Source of the DNA: Ignavibacterium sp. | Lineage (GTDB): Bacteria; Bacteroidota; Ignavibacteria; Ignavibacteriales; Ignavibacteriaceae | Length of the DNA stretch: 64,000 bases | Assembly (NCBI GenBank): GCA_032027145.1 | Contig: JAVSMP010000001.1 | Span: forward strand, 1,082,903 to 1,146,902 | Direction of reading: 5' to 3' | In this document: piece by piece, positions 44,617 through 53,582 of the stretch | How positions within the stretch are numbered: the stretch's first letter is position 1 | Layout: each line of letters opens with the position of its first letter | The notes under the pieces: model-generated | The model's input: the letters and a program-made list of their open reading frames with translations, nothing else | The model's database searches: none | What the model was told of the DNA's origin: nothing | Position numbers and translations under genes: made by a program

Positions 44617-44784
44617 ATCAAATAAATGTTTTGTTGCAGTTAAATTACAAAAGAAGCTGCATTATTCCTTAAACAAAGCATAATTTGTTTTTGCCTTCAG
44701 AAAGATTAAAGTTAATTTTGTAATAAAATATTATTGTACTATGCAAACAGAAATTTTTGCTCAAATTTAAATACCGGAGGTTTT

Positions 44785-46032
44785 ATGTTCGACTCTAATT
44801 ATAAATTTACTTGTGTTGAAAGATTTTTAAAGTATGTGAAATACGATACTCAATCTGATGAAGATTCCACTTCGTTTCCATCAACTGAAAAACAAAAAAT
44901 TCTTTCAAAAGATCTAGCTGAAGAATTAAAGCAGATTGGATTAAAAGATGCACATATGGATGAATGGGGTTATGTAATGGCAACTCTTCCATCTAACACA
45001 AATAAAAAAGTTGATCCAATTGCTTTTATCTCTCACGTAGATACATCACCAGCTGTATCGGGAAAAGATGTTAAGCCAATGATAAGAAAAAATTATCAGG
45101 GTGGAGACATTAAACTTGAACATGGCGGCTGGGTAATTAAAGTTGATGAAAATCCGTATTTAAAAGAAGTGATAGGATACGACTTAATAACAACTGATGG
45201 TTCAACGCTGTTAGGCGCTGATAATAAAGCAGGTGTTGCTGAAATTATGGATGCAATCAATTATCTGTTAACTCATCCTGAAGTAAAACATGGCGATATC
45301 AAAGTATGCTTTACACCGGATGAAGAAGTGGGAAGGGGAACTGAAAAGATTGATCTGAAAAAACTTGGTGCAAAGTATGCTTATACTATTGATGGATCAT
45401 GCAGAGGCGAACTTGAAACAGAAACTTTTTCTGCAGATGCTGTTGTAATAAAATTCTTCGGAAAAAATATCCATCCCGGTTATGCAAAAAATGTGATGAT
45501 AAACTCTATTAAAATTGCATCCCGTTTTATTGAAAAACTTCCTAAGGATAGTCTTTCACCTGAAACCACAGAAGGACGTGAAGGTTATGTTCATTGCGGT
45601 GCTTTTAACGGGAATGAAGAATTAACAACATTGAAATTTATTATTCGTGATTTTGAAACACCAAAGCTTAAGGAGTACGAAGAATTATTAAAGAAAATTG
45701 CTGAAGATACAGTTAAAGAGTTCCCAGGTTCAAAGCTTGAGTTTCAGGTAATTGAGCAATATAGAAATATGAAGGAAGTTCTCGACAATCATAAACACGT
45801 TACTCAATATGCTATAGAGGCAATGGAACGACTTGGAATAAAACCGATTATGCATCCGATTCGCGGAGGTACGGATGGTTCTCGTTTATCTTTTATGGGA
45901 TTACCAACGCCAAATATTTTTGCCGGTGAGCAGAGTTTCCATTCGCAGATCGAATGGGTTGCGGTTCAGGATATGGAAATGGCTGTTAAAACAATTGTTG
46001 AAGTTGCAAAAGTCTGGGAAGAAAAAGCTTAG
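44785..46032 (+). CDS. pepT: Peptidase T (tripeptide aminopeptidase)
   Basis: 415 residues from ATG 44785, which has GGAGG at 44776-44780; the in-frame extension to 44734 has no such site. M20B metallopeptidase with all dizinc residues: ISHVDTSPAVSG (His, Asp), LLGADNKAGVAEI (Asp), PDEEVGRGTEKID (Glu-Glu), YTIDGS (Asp) and EQSFHSQIEW (His). It releases N-terminal residues from tripeptides in the cytosol. A single gene, downstream and divergent from the GH9 gene. Confidence 0.93.
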   Translation: MFDSNYKFTCVERFLKYVKYDTQSDEDSTSFPSTEKQKILSKDLAEELKQIGLKDAHMDEWGYVMATLPSNTNKKVDPIAFISHVDTSPAVSGKDVKPMIRKNYQGGDIKLEHGGWVIKVDENPYLKEVIGYDLITTDGSTLLGADNKAGVAEIMDAINYLLTHPEVKHGDIKVCFTPDEEVGRGTEKIDLKKLGAKYAYTIDGSCRGELETETFSADAVVIKFFGKNIHPGYAKNVMINSIKIASRFIEKLPKDSLSPETTEGREGYVHCGAFNGNEELTTLKFIIRDFETPKLKEYEELLKKIAEDTVKEFPGSKLEFQVIEQYRNMKEVLDNHKHVTQYAIEAMERLGIKPIMHPIRGGTDGSRLSFMGLPTPNIFAGEQSFHSQIEWVAVQDMEMAVKTIVEVAKVWEEKA

Positions 46033-46186
46033 GAAATTTGAAGATAATTGTTGCGCGATTTTTATAGGTTAATATCTGCTCTTATTAATCAGAAAAATCT
46101 GAAGAACTTGAAGTTATCTATTGCAGAAAAGCTGAATAATTTGACTTAGTCTTTTGTTAATTAAAATTCTTATAGAAACTTTCTTG

Positions 46187-47452
46187 ATGAAAACTCAAAA
46201 GAGAAATGATTCAAATAACATAACAGACAGCCGGCTCCCAATCCCCAGCCGACCTCCGGAGTTAATGGCGCCTGCCGGAGACTGGACGATGCTGCGTGCA
46301 GCAGTAAATAACGGTGCTGATGCAGTCTATTTTGGTTTGGATAAACTAAATATGCGTGCAAAAGCAAAAAACTTTACTCTTGATGATCTGAAAGAACTTA
46401 CTTCTTACTGCAAAGAAAATAATGTTACTACATACCTCACATTAAATACAATTGTTTTTGAAGAAGAACTTGAAGAACTTGAAGAAATAATTGTTGCAGC
46501 AAAAGAAAACAAAGTAGATCGAATAATCTGCTCTGATCTAGCAGCGGCTGACTTATGTTTTAAACATCAGATGCCGTTTTGTATCTCAACTCAAAGCTCA
46601 ATTTCAAATTCACTTGCTGCTGATGTTTATAAAAGAATGGGTGCTGTAAGAATAGTTCTTGCGCGTGAATGTTCACTTGAAGAGATAAAAAAAATTCGTA
46701 AAAAGACCGATCTAGAGATAGAGACTTTTATCCATGGAGCAATGTGCATTGCAATAAGTGGAAGATGTTTTATGAGTCACCATCTTTTTGGTAAGAGTGC
46801 AAACCGCGGTGAATGTGTTCAGCCGTGCAGAAGAGAGTATGAAGTTTATGATTCCGCTGCAAAAAAATCACTTCTCATTGGTGAGGATTATGTAATGTCT
46901 CCACAAGATCTTTGTACAATCGAATTTATTGATAAGTTGATTGAAGCGGGCATTGACTCTTTTAAAATCGAAGGGAGAAAACGGGCACCTGAATATGTTG
47001 CAAAGTCTGTATCTGCATATCGTCAGGCTATTGATCTTTACTTTGAAGGAAAGCTTACCGCTGCAAAGAAAAAAGAGTTGCTTACAGAACTTGAAAAAGT
47101 TTATAACCGAGGTTTTTCATCAGGATTTTATTTCAGTGTCCCAAGCTCTGAAGAATATGCCGGAGTTGAAGGAAGTAAAGCGACGACCAGAAAATCTTAT
47201 GTTGGTAAAGTTCTTAATTACTTTAAAGAAATTGGGATTGCACATATACTGATTGAATCAGGTCAGATAAAAATTGAAGATGAGTTGTTGATTATGGGCG
47301 AAACTACCGGAGTTCTTGAACTTAAACTTGAAAAAATTGTTGTTAATGATAAAGAGGGTCAAACTGCAAATCGCGGCGATGAAGTTACTTTTAAAACTCC
47401 TTCATTGGTAAGGAGAAATGATAGAGTGTATTTGATTGAACAAGTCGTTTAG
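46187..47452 (+). CDS. U32-family protein, TrhP-type tRNA hydroxylation enzyme
   Basis: 421 residues from ATG 46187; a TTG start at 46154 is possible. U32 blocks: LMAPAGDWTMLRAAVNNGADAVYFG, CSDLAAADLC, and the cysteine set CIAISGRCFMSHHLFGKSANRGECVQPCRREY that binds the 4Fe-4S cluster. A C-terminal domain follows (VGKVLNYFKEIGIAHILI, beta-barrel). Length and the extra domain fit TrhP (prephenate-dependent U34 hydroxylation) better than UbiU/UbiV. The leader before MAPAG is unusually long and proline-rich. Confidence 0.82.
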   Translation: MKTQKRNDSNNITDSRLPIPSRPPELMAPAGDWTMLRAAVNNGADAVYFGLDKLNMRAKAKNFTLDDLKELTSYCKENNVTTYLTLNTIVFEEELEELEEIIVAAKENKVDRIICSDLAAADLCFKHQMPFCISTQSSISNSLAADVYKRMGAVRIVLARECSLEEIKKIRKKTDLEIETFIHGAMCIAISGRCFMSHHLFGKSANRGECVQPCRREYEVYDSAAKKSLLIGEDYVMSPQDLCTIEFIDKLIEAGIDSFKIEGRKRAPEYVAKSVSAYRQAIDLYFEGKLTAAKKKELLTELEKVYNRGFSSGFYFSVPSSEEYAGVEGSKATTRKSYVGKVLNYFKEIGIAHILIESGQIKIEDELLIMGETTGVLELKLEKIVVNDKEGQTANRGDEVTFKTPSLVRRNDRVYLIEQVV

Positions 47453-47536
47453 AAAATACTAGAGTCTTAAAACAGAATTATTTGAAAAGTAAGTTGTAAT
47501 TTTTATACTTATTAAGTGCTGTGTGCCTTTGCAAGT

Positions 47537-48292
47537 TTAGATTATTTTTCGCTTTACCCAAAAGCGTATTCCAATTACCAGACTAAATGATATAACAGCA
47601 GGGAGAGCGATAAATAAAAGTCCTAAACCCGGAGTGTTTTTCCCGGTTGCAGGATCATAGTTAAAGCAGGAAAACAGATTATTTGGAGTTGGTAAACGAT
47701 AGGTGGGTGAAAAAACATTGTTAATACTGCTGATCAATAAGCTAATTTCTTTTTCATTTCGGAGTCCGATTAATTTTTTAGTTATGTAACCATCTGAATT
47801 TACGCCAACCAAAAGTGCATCATGATCAAATTGTTTAATTTCATCGTTCCATACCGGATTAAATCCAACAGAAGCATTAAGCTGATTAATGCTGTCGGTT
47901 ATAGCAAATTGCCAATGTTCGTTATCATTTAATTCAATCCGCTGTGCCATCAACTTCATATCTTTTAATGAATCAAGCGGATCAAAACTAATTACTAAAA
48001 CATAATAGTTTTTGTTTCTGCCGGAAGTGATATGTTGTAGATTTTCCATCAACTGAAAAAGTAAAGGACTGCATACACCTGTGCATCTGGTAAAAATCAG
48101 TGCAACAATTAATGGTCTTTTAGCGGCAAGCTGATGCAGATAAATATCTTCTCCGTTTATTAGTTTTAACGGAGCATTTGATATACTATCATAAATATTG
48201 GTTTCTTCACTCCAAGCAGGTGTTTGAGATTGAACGATACTGACCGCGGCAAAAACAAAAATCAGGAACGAGAAAATAAAATGCTTAAACAT
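47537..48292 (-). CDS. SCO1/SenC copper chaperone with C-terminal membrane anchor
   Basis: 251 residues with an N-terminal signal segment (FIFSFLIFVFAAVSIVQSQ). SCO fold: VALIFTRCTGVCSPLLFQLMENL has the CxxxC copper site and DHDALLVGVNSDG the conserved His. A C-terminal hydrophobic helix (LGLLFIALPAVISFSLVIGIRFW) is an extra anchor. SenC loads CuA in the oxidase subunit II. Third in the cluster after the subunit II and I genes and overlapping the subunit I gene by about 31 bases, as in norS-norY-senC clusters. Confidence 0.87.
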   Translation of the reverse strand: MFKHFIFSFLIFVFAAVSIVQSQTPAWSEETNIYDSISNAPLKLINGEDIYLHQLAAKRPLIVALIFTRCTGVCSPLLFQLMENLQHITSGRNKNYYVLVISFDPLDSLKDMKLMAQRIELNDNEHWQFAITDSINQLNASVGFNPVWNDEIKQFDHDALLVGVNSDGYITKKLIGLRNEKEISLLISSINNVFSPTYRLPTPNNLFSCFNYDPATGKNTPGLGLLFIALPAVISFSLVIGIRFWVKRKII

Positions 48293-49701
48293 CTGTTAGA
48301 TATATTTACAAAAAGAATTAAAATTCCAACCAGATAAACTGAAGCAAAAGCAGCGCCTATAGTTGCAAGTAATTTAGCACTTGTAAATGCATCGGGATAG
48401 TCGCTATATCTTCTTGGTATAGAATCAGCGCCGCCTACATAGAAAGCTAATAAAAAGCCTATCCCGCCCACTACAATAAATAAAAGTTTAAGTGTGGAAA
48501 ACCTGTCATTAGTTTTACTATTAGTATATTGTTTAGAAAACCAATAAAAGAAAGCAAGACTAAAAAGCACATTTCCCAAAGCATTGTATGTATGGAAATG
48601 AGCAGGCACCCAAAGTGTATTATGCAAAACAAAATTATTTGAAATAGTAGCATCAATAACAGCGCCTATTCCTCCAATTACCCAACCGACTACTCCGATG
48701 AAAAATAAAAGATTTGGTAATGACCAATTAATTTTTTTCCGAAACACTGAAACAATAACACTAAATACAGTTACTCCTGCTGCCGGTAAGCTGGCTGAGT
48801 AAGATGCAATCTGCCCGATAATCTGAAATCCTTCAGGCTGAACAAAATCCATATACAAGTGATGGAAAAATGCTGTCAATATAAAGATCAAAGTAAAGTT
48901 CCAGGCTAATGCAACATACCAGGTAGTTTTCCATTTTGGCTGACCGCTTATCTCTGAGAACAATTCATATAAAATTGCCAAACCCAGGTACAACATCTCA
49001 TTAGCGAGTGTATGTCCGAAAAAATAGGTTAGATTTTTCATCAACAGCGCATCATTCACAAAGCTGCCGTTTGAATAATACTCTGAAAAAAGTAAAACCA
49101 ACAAAACCACGGCTGCAATTAAACAGGTAATTATACCAACCAGACTTATCATTGAGATCAAAACAAAAGGAGGAGTTTCAACTTTAGGATTTTTTTTAAA
49201 ATGCTGCCATGCAAACACCTGAGGTATCGAGTATTTTTTTAACAATGCTGTAACCATACTTAAACACCAAATCAACCAGCCAACGCCAAAAGTTGTTAGT
49301 GAAAATAAAAATAAAGGTGTTGCCCAAGCACTCCACATTATTTTAAATGGCAGAGGATAAAGAAAAGTCCAACCGGCATGAAAATTTCCAATAAGTGTCG
49401 AAGTCCATAACATTAGTATGCCAGCAATTGTTAAAACCAAAGCCAGCAGATTTGCCAAATAGCTTGTTTTAACATATCGTTCCATAATAAAGTTTATCCC
49501 CGCCATTCCCGCAACAAACCATATCCCAATCATAGTAAGTCCGTGAATGGTCATATCAGTATAAAAAGTGACAGGGGATAAACTAATAACCGCACCTTGG
49601 TTTAATCGCATGATAATGCCAAGTATAATGCTTAATACGAACAACACCAGTATAGTTATAATCCAAAAAGCTGTATTTTTTTTTAATAAAATGTTTTCCA
49701 T
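48262..49701 (-). CDS. Haem-copper oxidase superfamily subunit I, probable sNOR-type NO reductase
   Basis: 479 residues, start ATG 49701 (TTG 49719 in frame), about 12-13 membrane helices. Haem ligand HGLTMIGIW, CuB ligands FFGHTLANEMLYLG and FFHHLYMDF, and VPAHFHTYNALGNVLF for the high- and low-spin haems. The helix VI residue four after the first CuB His is Asn rather than the cross-linked Tyr of oxidases. This, with a CuA subunit II and SenC neighbours, points to the B-family-related sNOR nitric oxide reductases. Oxygen reduction cannot be ruled out. Confidence 0.8.
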   Translation of the reverse strand: MENILLKKNTAFWIITILVLFVLSIILGIIMRLNQGAVISLSPVTFYTDMTIHGLTMIGIWFVAGMAGINFIMERYVKTSYLANLLALVLTIAGILMLWTSTLIGNFHAGWTFLYPLPFKIMWSAWATPLFLFSLTTFGVGWLIWCLSMVTALLKKYSIPQVFAWQHFKKNPKVETPPFVLISMISLVGIITCLIAAVVLLVLLFSEYYSNGSFVNDALLMKNLTYFFGHTLANEMLYLGLAILYELFSEISGQPKWKTTWYVALAWNFTLIFILTAFFHHLYMDFVQPEGFQIIGQIASYSASLPAAGVTVFSVIVSVFRKKINWSLPNLLFFIGVVGWVIGGIGAVIDATISNNFVLHNTLWVPAHFHTYNALGNVLFSLAFFYWFSKQYTNSKTNDRFSTLKLLFIVVGGIGFLLAFYVGGADSIPRRYSDYPDAFTSAKLLATIGAAFASVYLVGILILFVNISNRCLSILFSRS

Positions 49702-49708
49702 AATAATC

Positions 49709-50260
49709 TCATTTAACAATAAAAGAAGTTTTCATCACCTGATGCGCCATTCCGCAATATTCCAGACAATATACATCATAATTGCCAGGTTCGGTAAATT
49801 TCCAACGCAGTCTGTTGACATAACCAGGCATTGCCTGGGTTTGAGCAATTAATTCATTTGCAGAGTTATAAATTGCAAAGCCATGATTTACATCAAAGCT
49901 TGTAACTCTAAACTCTACTAACTCATCAACCGGAATATCAATTGAAGTTTCACCAGTTGGATTATCAGGATTTATTGCTTGATTAGACATTATAAAATAA
50001 AATTGCTTTGAAGCCACATGGATGATCTTTGCGGGTTGTTCATCTGCAAAAATAAAGTATGGTGATTTCGGAATTGTAATTGATGCAAATATTGCCAATA
50101 CTATAAACAGAATCAGTATAAACCAGAACCGTTTTTGTAATGCATTCTGCATACCGTTTTGAATTTGTTCATCTCTTTTTGATGACAGAAATACATAAGT
50201 AAATATAATTATGATAATTCCTGTTAGAATGAGAAATAACAATAGAAGAGAATTCTGCAT
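49709..50260 (-). CDS. Haem-copper oxidase subunit II with CuA centre (NorS-like)
   Basis: 183 residues. One or two N-terminal membrane segments (LLLLFLILTGIIIIIFTYVFL and WFILILFIVLAIFASI), then the cupredoxin CuA domain. Ligands are complete: VNHGF (His), CLEYCGMAHQVM (Cys, Glu, Cys, His, Met). The subunit takes electrons from cytochrome c or cupredoxin in the periplasm and passes them to subunit I. It is first of the minus-strand cluster, eight bases before the subunit I start. Confidence 0.88.
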   Translation of the reverse strand: MQNSLLLLFLILTGIIIIIFTYVFLSSKRDEQIQNGMQNALQKRFWFILILFIVLAIFASITIPKSPYFIFADEQPAKIIHVASKQFYFIMSNQAINPDNPTGETSIDIPVDELVEFRVTSFDVNHGFAIYNSANELIAQTQAMPGYVNRLRWKFTEPGNYDVYCLEYCGMAHQVMKTSFIVK

Positions 50261-50513
50261 AACTAATTAGAATATAAATTCAAATAAAATTGTGGATGAT
50301 TTAATGACATTGTGTACAAACATATCGAAATTTTTAATTCGGACAAAATTGTCTGGAAATAGAAAAAGTGTTATATGACTAAAATCATTTTATGATTTGC
50401 CGAAAAGCTCTAAGTGTTAGATTAATCACGAAAAGTTTAATTGGTGTTATAAATACAGAAGTAACTTACACTATATTTAAACTAATAGAAGAAGTATTTA
50501 TCAAAATAAACAG

Positions 50514-51209
50514 ATGAAACAATTACAAACTTTTGCAGAAAAGGCTATTGCATTTAACCAAGATTTAAAGTATTCAGGAAAACTCCCTGATGATTTTCAA
50601 GTGTTGAATCCATTTTTAGATAATCCGGAAACAATGCAGGTAATGCAAAAATTTTATTATAAATTTTATAATGATAACAAACAGAGGAAATTTATTATCG
50701 GAATAAATCCAAGCAGACATGGGGCAGGCATTACAGGAGTACCCTTTACTGATACAAAGCGCCTGGAATTAGTTTGTGGTATTCCGATGCGCTCGGCTTA
50801 CAGTCATGAAGTTTCCTCAGTTTTTATGTACGAAATGATTGAAGCATTTGGCGGAGTGAAGAACTTTTATAAAAATTTTTATATCAATTCACCTTTCCCT
50901 TTAGCAATAGTCAGGAAAACAAAGAACGGGAAGTGGCTTAATGTTAATTATTATGATGATAAAAATCTTTTTGATAGTGTGAAAGATTTTATGATTGCCT
51001 CACTTAAAAAACATATTAATCTTGGATTGGATATAACAAAGGTTTTTATATTGGGAAAAAAAAACGCTGACTTTATTCAGATAATAAACAAAGAACAAAA
51101 AATGTTCGGAGAGCTGATTGTGCTGGAGCATCCAAGGTTTATTCAACAGTATAAATCGAAAGAAAAACAGTTATATATTGATAAATATATTTCAGCATTA
51201 AAAAGATAA
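50514..51209 (+). CDS. SMUG2-like uracil-DNA glycosylase family protein
   Basis: 231 residues. The UDG-superfamily motif 1 is IIGINPSRHGAGITGVPFTDTKRL (GINPSxxGAxxTGxPFTD), and motif 2 is near VLEHPRFIQQYKSK (HPxF, where SMUG has HPS). VFMYEMIEAFGG and FYINSPFPLA are typical of the SMUG2-like/DUF4918 group. It would excise uracil or other damaged bases in DNA. It lies next to, and divergent from, the oxidase cluster. It may form an operon with the DUF488 gene 29 bases on. Confidence 0.85.
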   Translation: MKQLQTFAEKAIAFNQDLKYSGKLPDDFQVLNPFLDNPETMQVMQKFYYKFYNDNKQRKFIIGINPSRHGAGITGVPFTDTKRLELVCGIPMRSAYSHEVSSVFMYEMIEAFGGVKNFYKNFYINSPFPLAIVRKTKNGKWLNVNYYDDKNLFDSVKDFMIASLKKHINLGLDITKVFILGKKNADFIQIINKEQKMFGELIVLEHPRFIQQYKSKEKQLYIDKYISALKR

Positions 51210-51238
51210 GTTAAGTTAGTTAAACAGTTAACAGGCAA

Positions 51239-51787
51239 ATGTTTTCATCAGAAGAACATATCATATATACGATTGGACATTCTACACATAGTATAGATGA
51301 ATTTGTAAAAATGCTAAGACACTTTAATATTAAATATTTGATTGACATTCGCAGTTTTCCCGGTTCAAGGAAATTTCCGCACTTTAATAAAGAAAATTTG
51401 GAAATAGCATTAAAAGAAAACGGAATAAATTATACACATTTAATAGAATTGGGTGGAAGAAGAAAAGTTCAGAAGGATTCTAAAAACATTCGCTGGCATA
51501 ATGATTCTTTTCGCGCTTATGCTGATTACATGGAAACTGAAACTTTTGAAAAAGGAATAGCAAAATTAGAAGCTATTGCATCTAAGCAGACAACTGCCTA
51601 TATGTGTTCTGAAGCCCTTTGGTGGCGGTGTCATCGTTCAATGGTCTCTGATTATCTAAAAGTAAAAGGCTGGAAAGTCTTGCACATTATGGCTGAAGGA
51701 AAAGCAGAAGAACATCCTTATACATCACCAGCACGGGTTGCAGGAAATCGGGTTTTTTATTCAGAAGAAAATTTATTTGACAAATAA
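51239..51787 (+). CDS. DUF488 family protein
   Basis: 182 residues with the DUF488 blocks: YTIGHSTHSIDEFVKMLRHFNIKYLIDIRSFPGSRKFPHFN, YTHLIELGGRR, and CSEALWWRCHRSMVSDYL with the conserved Cys/Arg-His pair. The function is not established. Often found by DNA repair genes; here it follows a SMUG2-like glycosylase closely and precedes a DUF2945 gene by 11 bases, so the three may be one operon of DNA maintenance genes. This grouping is inferred. Confidence 0.88.
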   Translation: MFSSEEHIIYTIGHSTHSIDEFVKMLRHFNIKYLIDIRSFPGSRKFPHFNKENLEIALKENGINYTHLIELGGRRKVQKDSKNIRWHNDSFRAYADYMETETFEKGIAKLEAIASKQTTAYMCSEALWWRCHRSMVSDYLKVKGWKVLHIMAEGKAEEHPYTSPARVAGNRVFYSEENLFDK

Positions 51788-51798
51788 CTTCTATTATC

Positions 51799-52008
51799 AT
51801 GAAAACTAAATTTAAAATAGGTGATCACGTCAGTTGGAACTCAGAAGCTGGAAGAGTTTACGGAACGATAATAAAAGTGCACACAAAAGACTTTAATTAC
51901 AAAGGTTATACTCACCATGCTTCAAAAGATGATCCGCAGTATGAAATCAAAAGCGATAAGTCTGATCACATCGCCGCTCACAAAGGATCGGCACTTACTA
52001 AAAAGTAA
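51799..52008 (+). CDS. DUF2945 (Tudor-like, hypervirulence-associated) small protein
   Basis: 69 residues, complete. KFKIGDHVSWNSEAGRVYGTIIKVHTKDFNYKGYTHHASKDDPQYEIKSDKSDHIAAHKGSALTKK matches DUF2945 end to end, a small Tudor/SH3-like barrel. It follows the DUF488 gene by 11 bases. The role is unknown; such proteins are often near DNA repair or stress genes. Confidence 0.87.
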   Translation: MKTKFKIGDHVSWNSEAGRVYGTIIKVHTKDFNYKGYTHHASKDDPQYEIKSDKSDHIAAHKGSALTKK

Positions 52009-52230
52009 GATTACTCTGATAGTTTCATAATTATTAACCTGAGTTATTCAGAATGATTATAATATCATTCCAAACTTGTTTCGGAGTTATGTTTTTCAAT
52101 TTTAAAATGCATAAATAAACCTGTTCTGAAAATAAATCATAAATCAGGACTCAGGATAATGCTTAAATAAGCTCATTTAGTAAAAGTATATTTTTATCTG
52201 ATATTTTTGAATCAAAAAAGTCTTACAACA

Positions 52231-52650
52231 ATGAAAGAAGATATGTTTTATATAAACCGATGTGAGGCACTCGGAAAAGCAGCTGCAAAAAAAGGCAATT
52301 CACCTGTTGGTGCTGTTATTATAAAAGATGATAAAATAATAAGTGAGGCTGAGGAAGCTGTGAAAAGCAAAAATGATATTACATGTCACGCAGAAATTGA
52401 AGCAATCAGAATTGCGATTAGAAAATTAAATTTAACCGATTTATCCGAATGTATTTTATACACTTCTCACGAGCCTTGCATTATGTGTTCTTATGCGATA
52501 AGATATTATAAAATTAAAAAAATAGTTTTTCTGAATGCTGTGGATTATCTGGGCGGAACAACATCTTCAATGGCTTTGCTTAAATCTGATGATGTGCCAC
52601 CTAATTGGGGAAAACCACCGCAGATAGTGCATCTTAAATCAGATTCTTAG
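52231..52650 (+). CDS. Nucleoside/cytidine deaminase family protein
   Basis: 139 residues from ATG 52231; an in-frame TTG at 52207 would add eight. Zinc deaminase signature: CHAEIEAIR (zinc His and proton-shuttle Glu) and HEPCIMCSYAIRYY (PCxxC). The GNSPVGAVIIKDDKIISE start is typical of guanine/cytosine deaminase and TadA relatives, but the C-terminus GGTTSSMALLKSD is not TadA. Likely acts on free bases or nucleosides. It converges with osmC across the terminator at 52783. Confidence 0.83.
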   Translation: MKEDMFYINRCEALGKAAAKKGNSPVGAVIIKDDKIISEAEEAVKSKNDITCHAEIEAIRIAIRKLNLTDLSECILYTSHEPCIMCSYAIRYYKIKKIVFLNAVDYLGGTTSSMALLKSDDVPPNWGKPPQIVHLKSDS

Positions 52651-52782
52651 TAATTCACCTTCGACAATTGGAATGGTTTTATAAATAATTTATTAACAGA
52701 AATCCTGATGAACTGTTGTTAATGTAAATTCGAATTGGTCAAAACTCATCCTCGAGTCATGTAAATTTCTGCATGCAAAAGA

Positions 52783-52817
52783 ATGCCTGATTATTTAAAA
52801 TAAAAATTATCAGGCAT
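52783..52817. terminator. Bidirectional terminator
   Basis: ATGCCTGAT/ATCAGGCAT perfect arms, extended by ATTT/AAAT after one mismatch, with a 7-base A-rich loop, between the convergent deaminase and OsmC genes. Confidence 0.75.
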
Positions 52818-52840
52818 CTAAAATCATATTTGAATCTTAA

Positions 52841-53260
52841 TTAAACTAAACTTGCATCCAGGCTAATTGGAAGGCTAAGTGCTTTACTGATCGGGCAGTT
52901 TTCTTTAGCAGCATTAGCAATTTCCAGAAATTTTTTCTGATCAATGTTTGGAATCTTTGCCTTTACCGTTAAATGAGAACCAGTTAGCGCAAGTTTTTCC
53001 GGATCCATAGTTACTTCTGCATTTACATCAATTGAATCAGGTGTAAATCCATTCTGACCAAGAATAAGACTGAATGCCATTGCGAAGCAGCCTGCGTGAG
53101 ATGCTGCAAGTAGTTCATCCGGATTGGTTCCAGCTCCATCTTCGAAACGAGTCTTGAAAGAGTATTGATGATTATTCAGAACTTTACTCTTTGTTGTTAA
53201 GGTTCCTTTTCCTTCTTTCAAAGAACCGTTCCAAACAGCATAAGCATTATGTTTTTTCAT
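52841..53260 (-). CDS. OsmC/Ohr-family thiol peroxidase
   Basis: 139 residues from ATG 53260; a TTG at 53293 would add a non-conserved leader. OsmC blocks: GAGTNPDELLAASHAGCFAMAFSLIL with the first catalytic Cys, and AKENCPISKAL with the second. Predicted to reduce organic peroxides in the cytoplasm. It is alone on the minus strand; the divergent region 53261-53582 separates it from a DsbA-family gene. Confidence 0.9.
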   Translation of the reverse strand: MKKHNAYAVWNGSLKEGKGTLTTKSKVLNNHQYSFKTRFEDGAGTNPDELLAASHAGCFAMAFSLILGQNGFTPDSIDVNAEVTMDPEKLALTGSHLTVKAKIPNIDQKKFLEIANAAKENCPISKALSLPISLDASLV

Positions 53261-53582
53261 GATTATTATCCTTTCATTATTGTTAATATTCAATTAGTAC
53301 ACATTATCAAGTTGTAATAATTAGTAAGTTATGCTCTTTTAATTATGTTGAGAAGAGTTTCATTTGTACTCAACGGCAACATAATAATTTAAGTAAAGAA
53401 AGAGAATTGTATTTCTTGAGTTATCTCACAATCATTTGATCCGATAACAAAACCTGTGAAGTAATCCACATTGAAAATACTTTTTACTGTTTGTGAGTCA
53501 GAAAAATTTTAGATAGATAATTAATTGTATATTAAATTCAGATTATAGAGATGTATAATTAATAATTTTTAAAAGCTGAACA
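53261..53582. other. Divergent intergenic region
   Basis: The 322 bases between osmC (left) and the FrnE-type gene (right) hold no reading frame of note. An imperfect inverted repeat with ATTATGTT/AACATAAT arms lies at about 53342-53387. No consensus promoter was recognised. Confidence 0.5.

Noticed and set aside
50341-50354. GACAA-AA-TTGTC dyad about 80 bases before the subunit II gene as NO-regulator site
   Set aside because: Only five-base arms, and it does not match the NsrR or FNR/DNR consensus I know.
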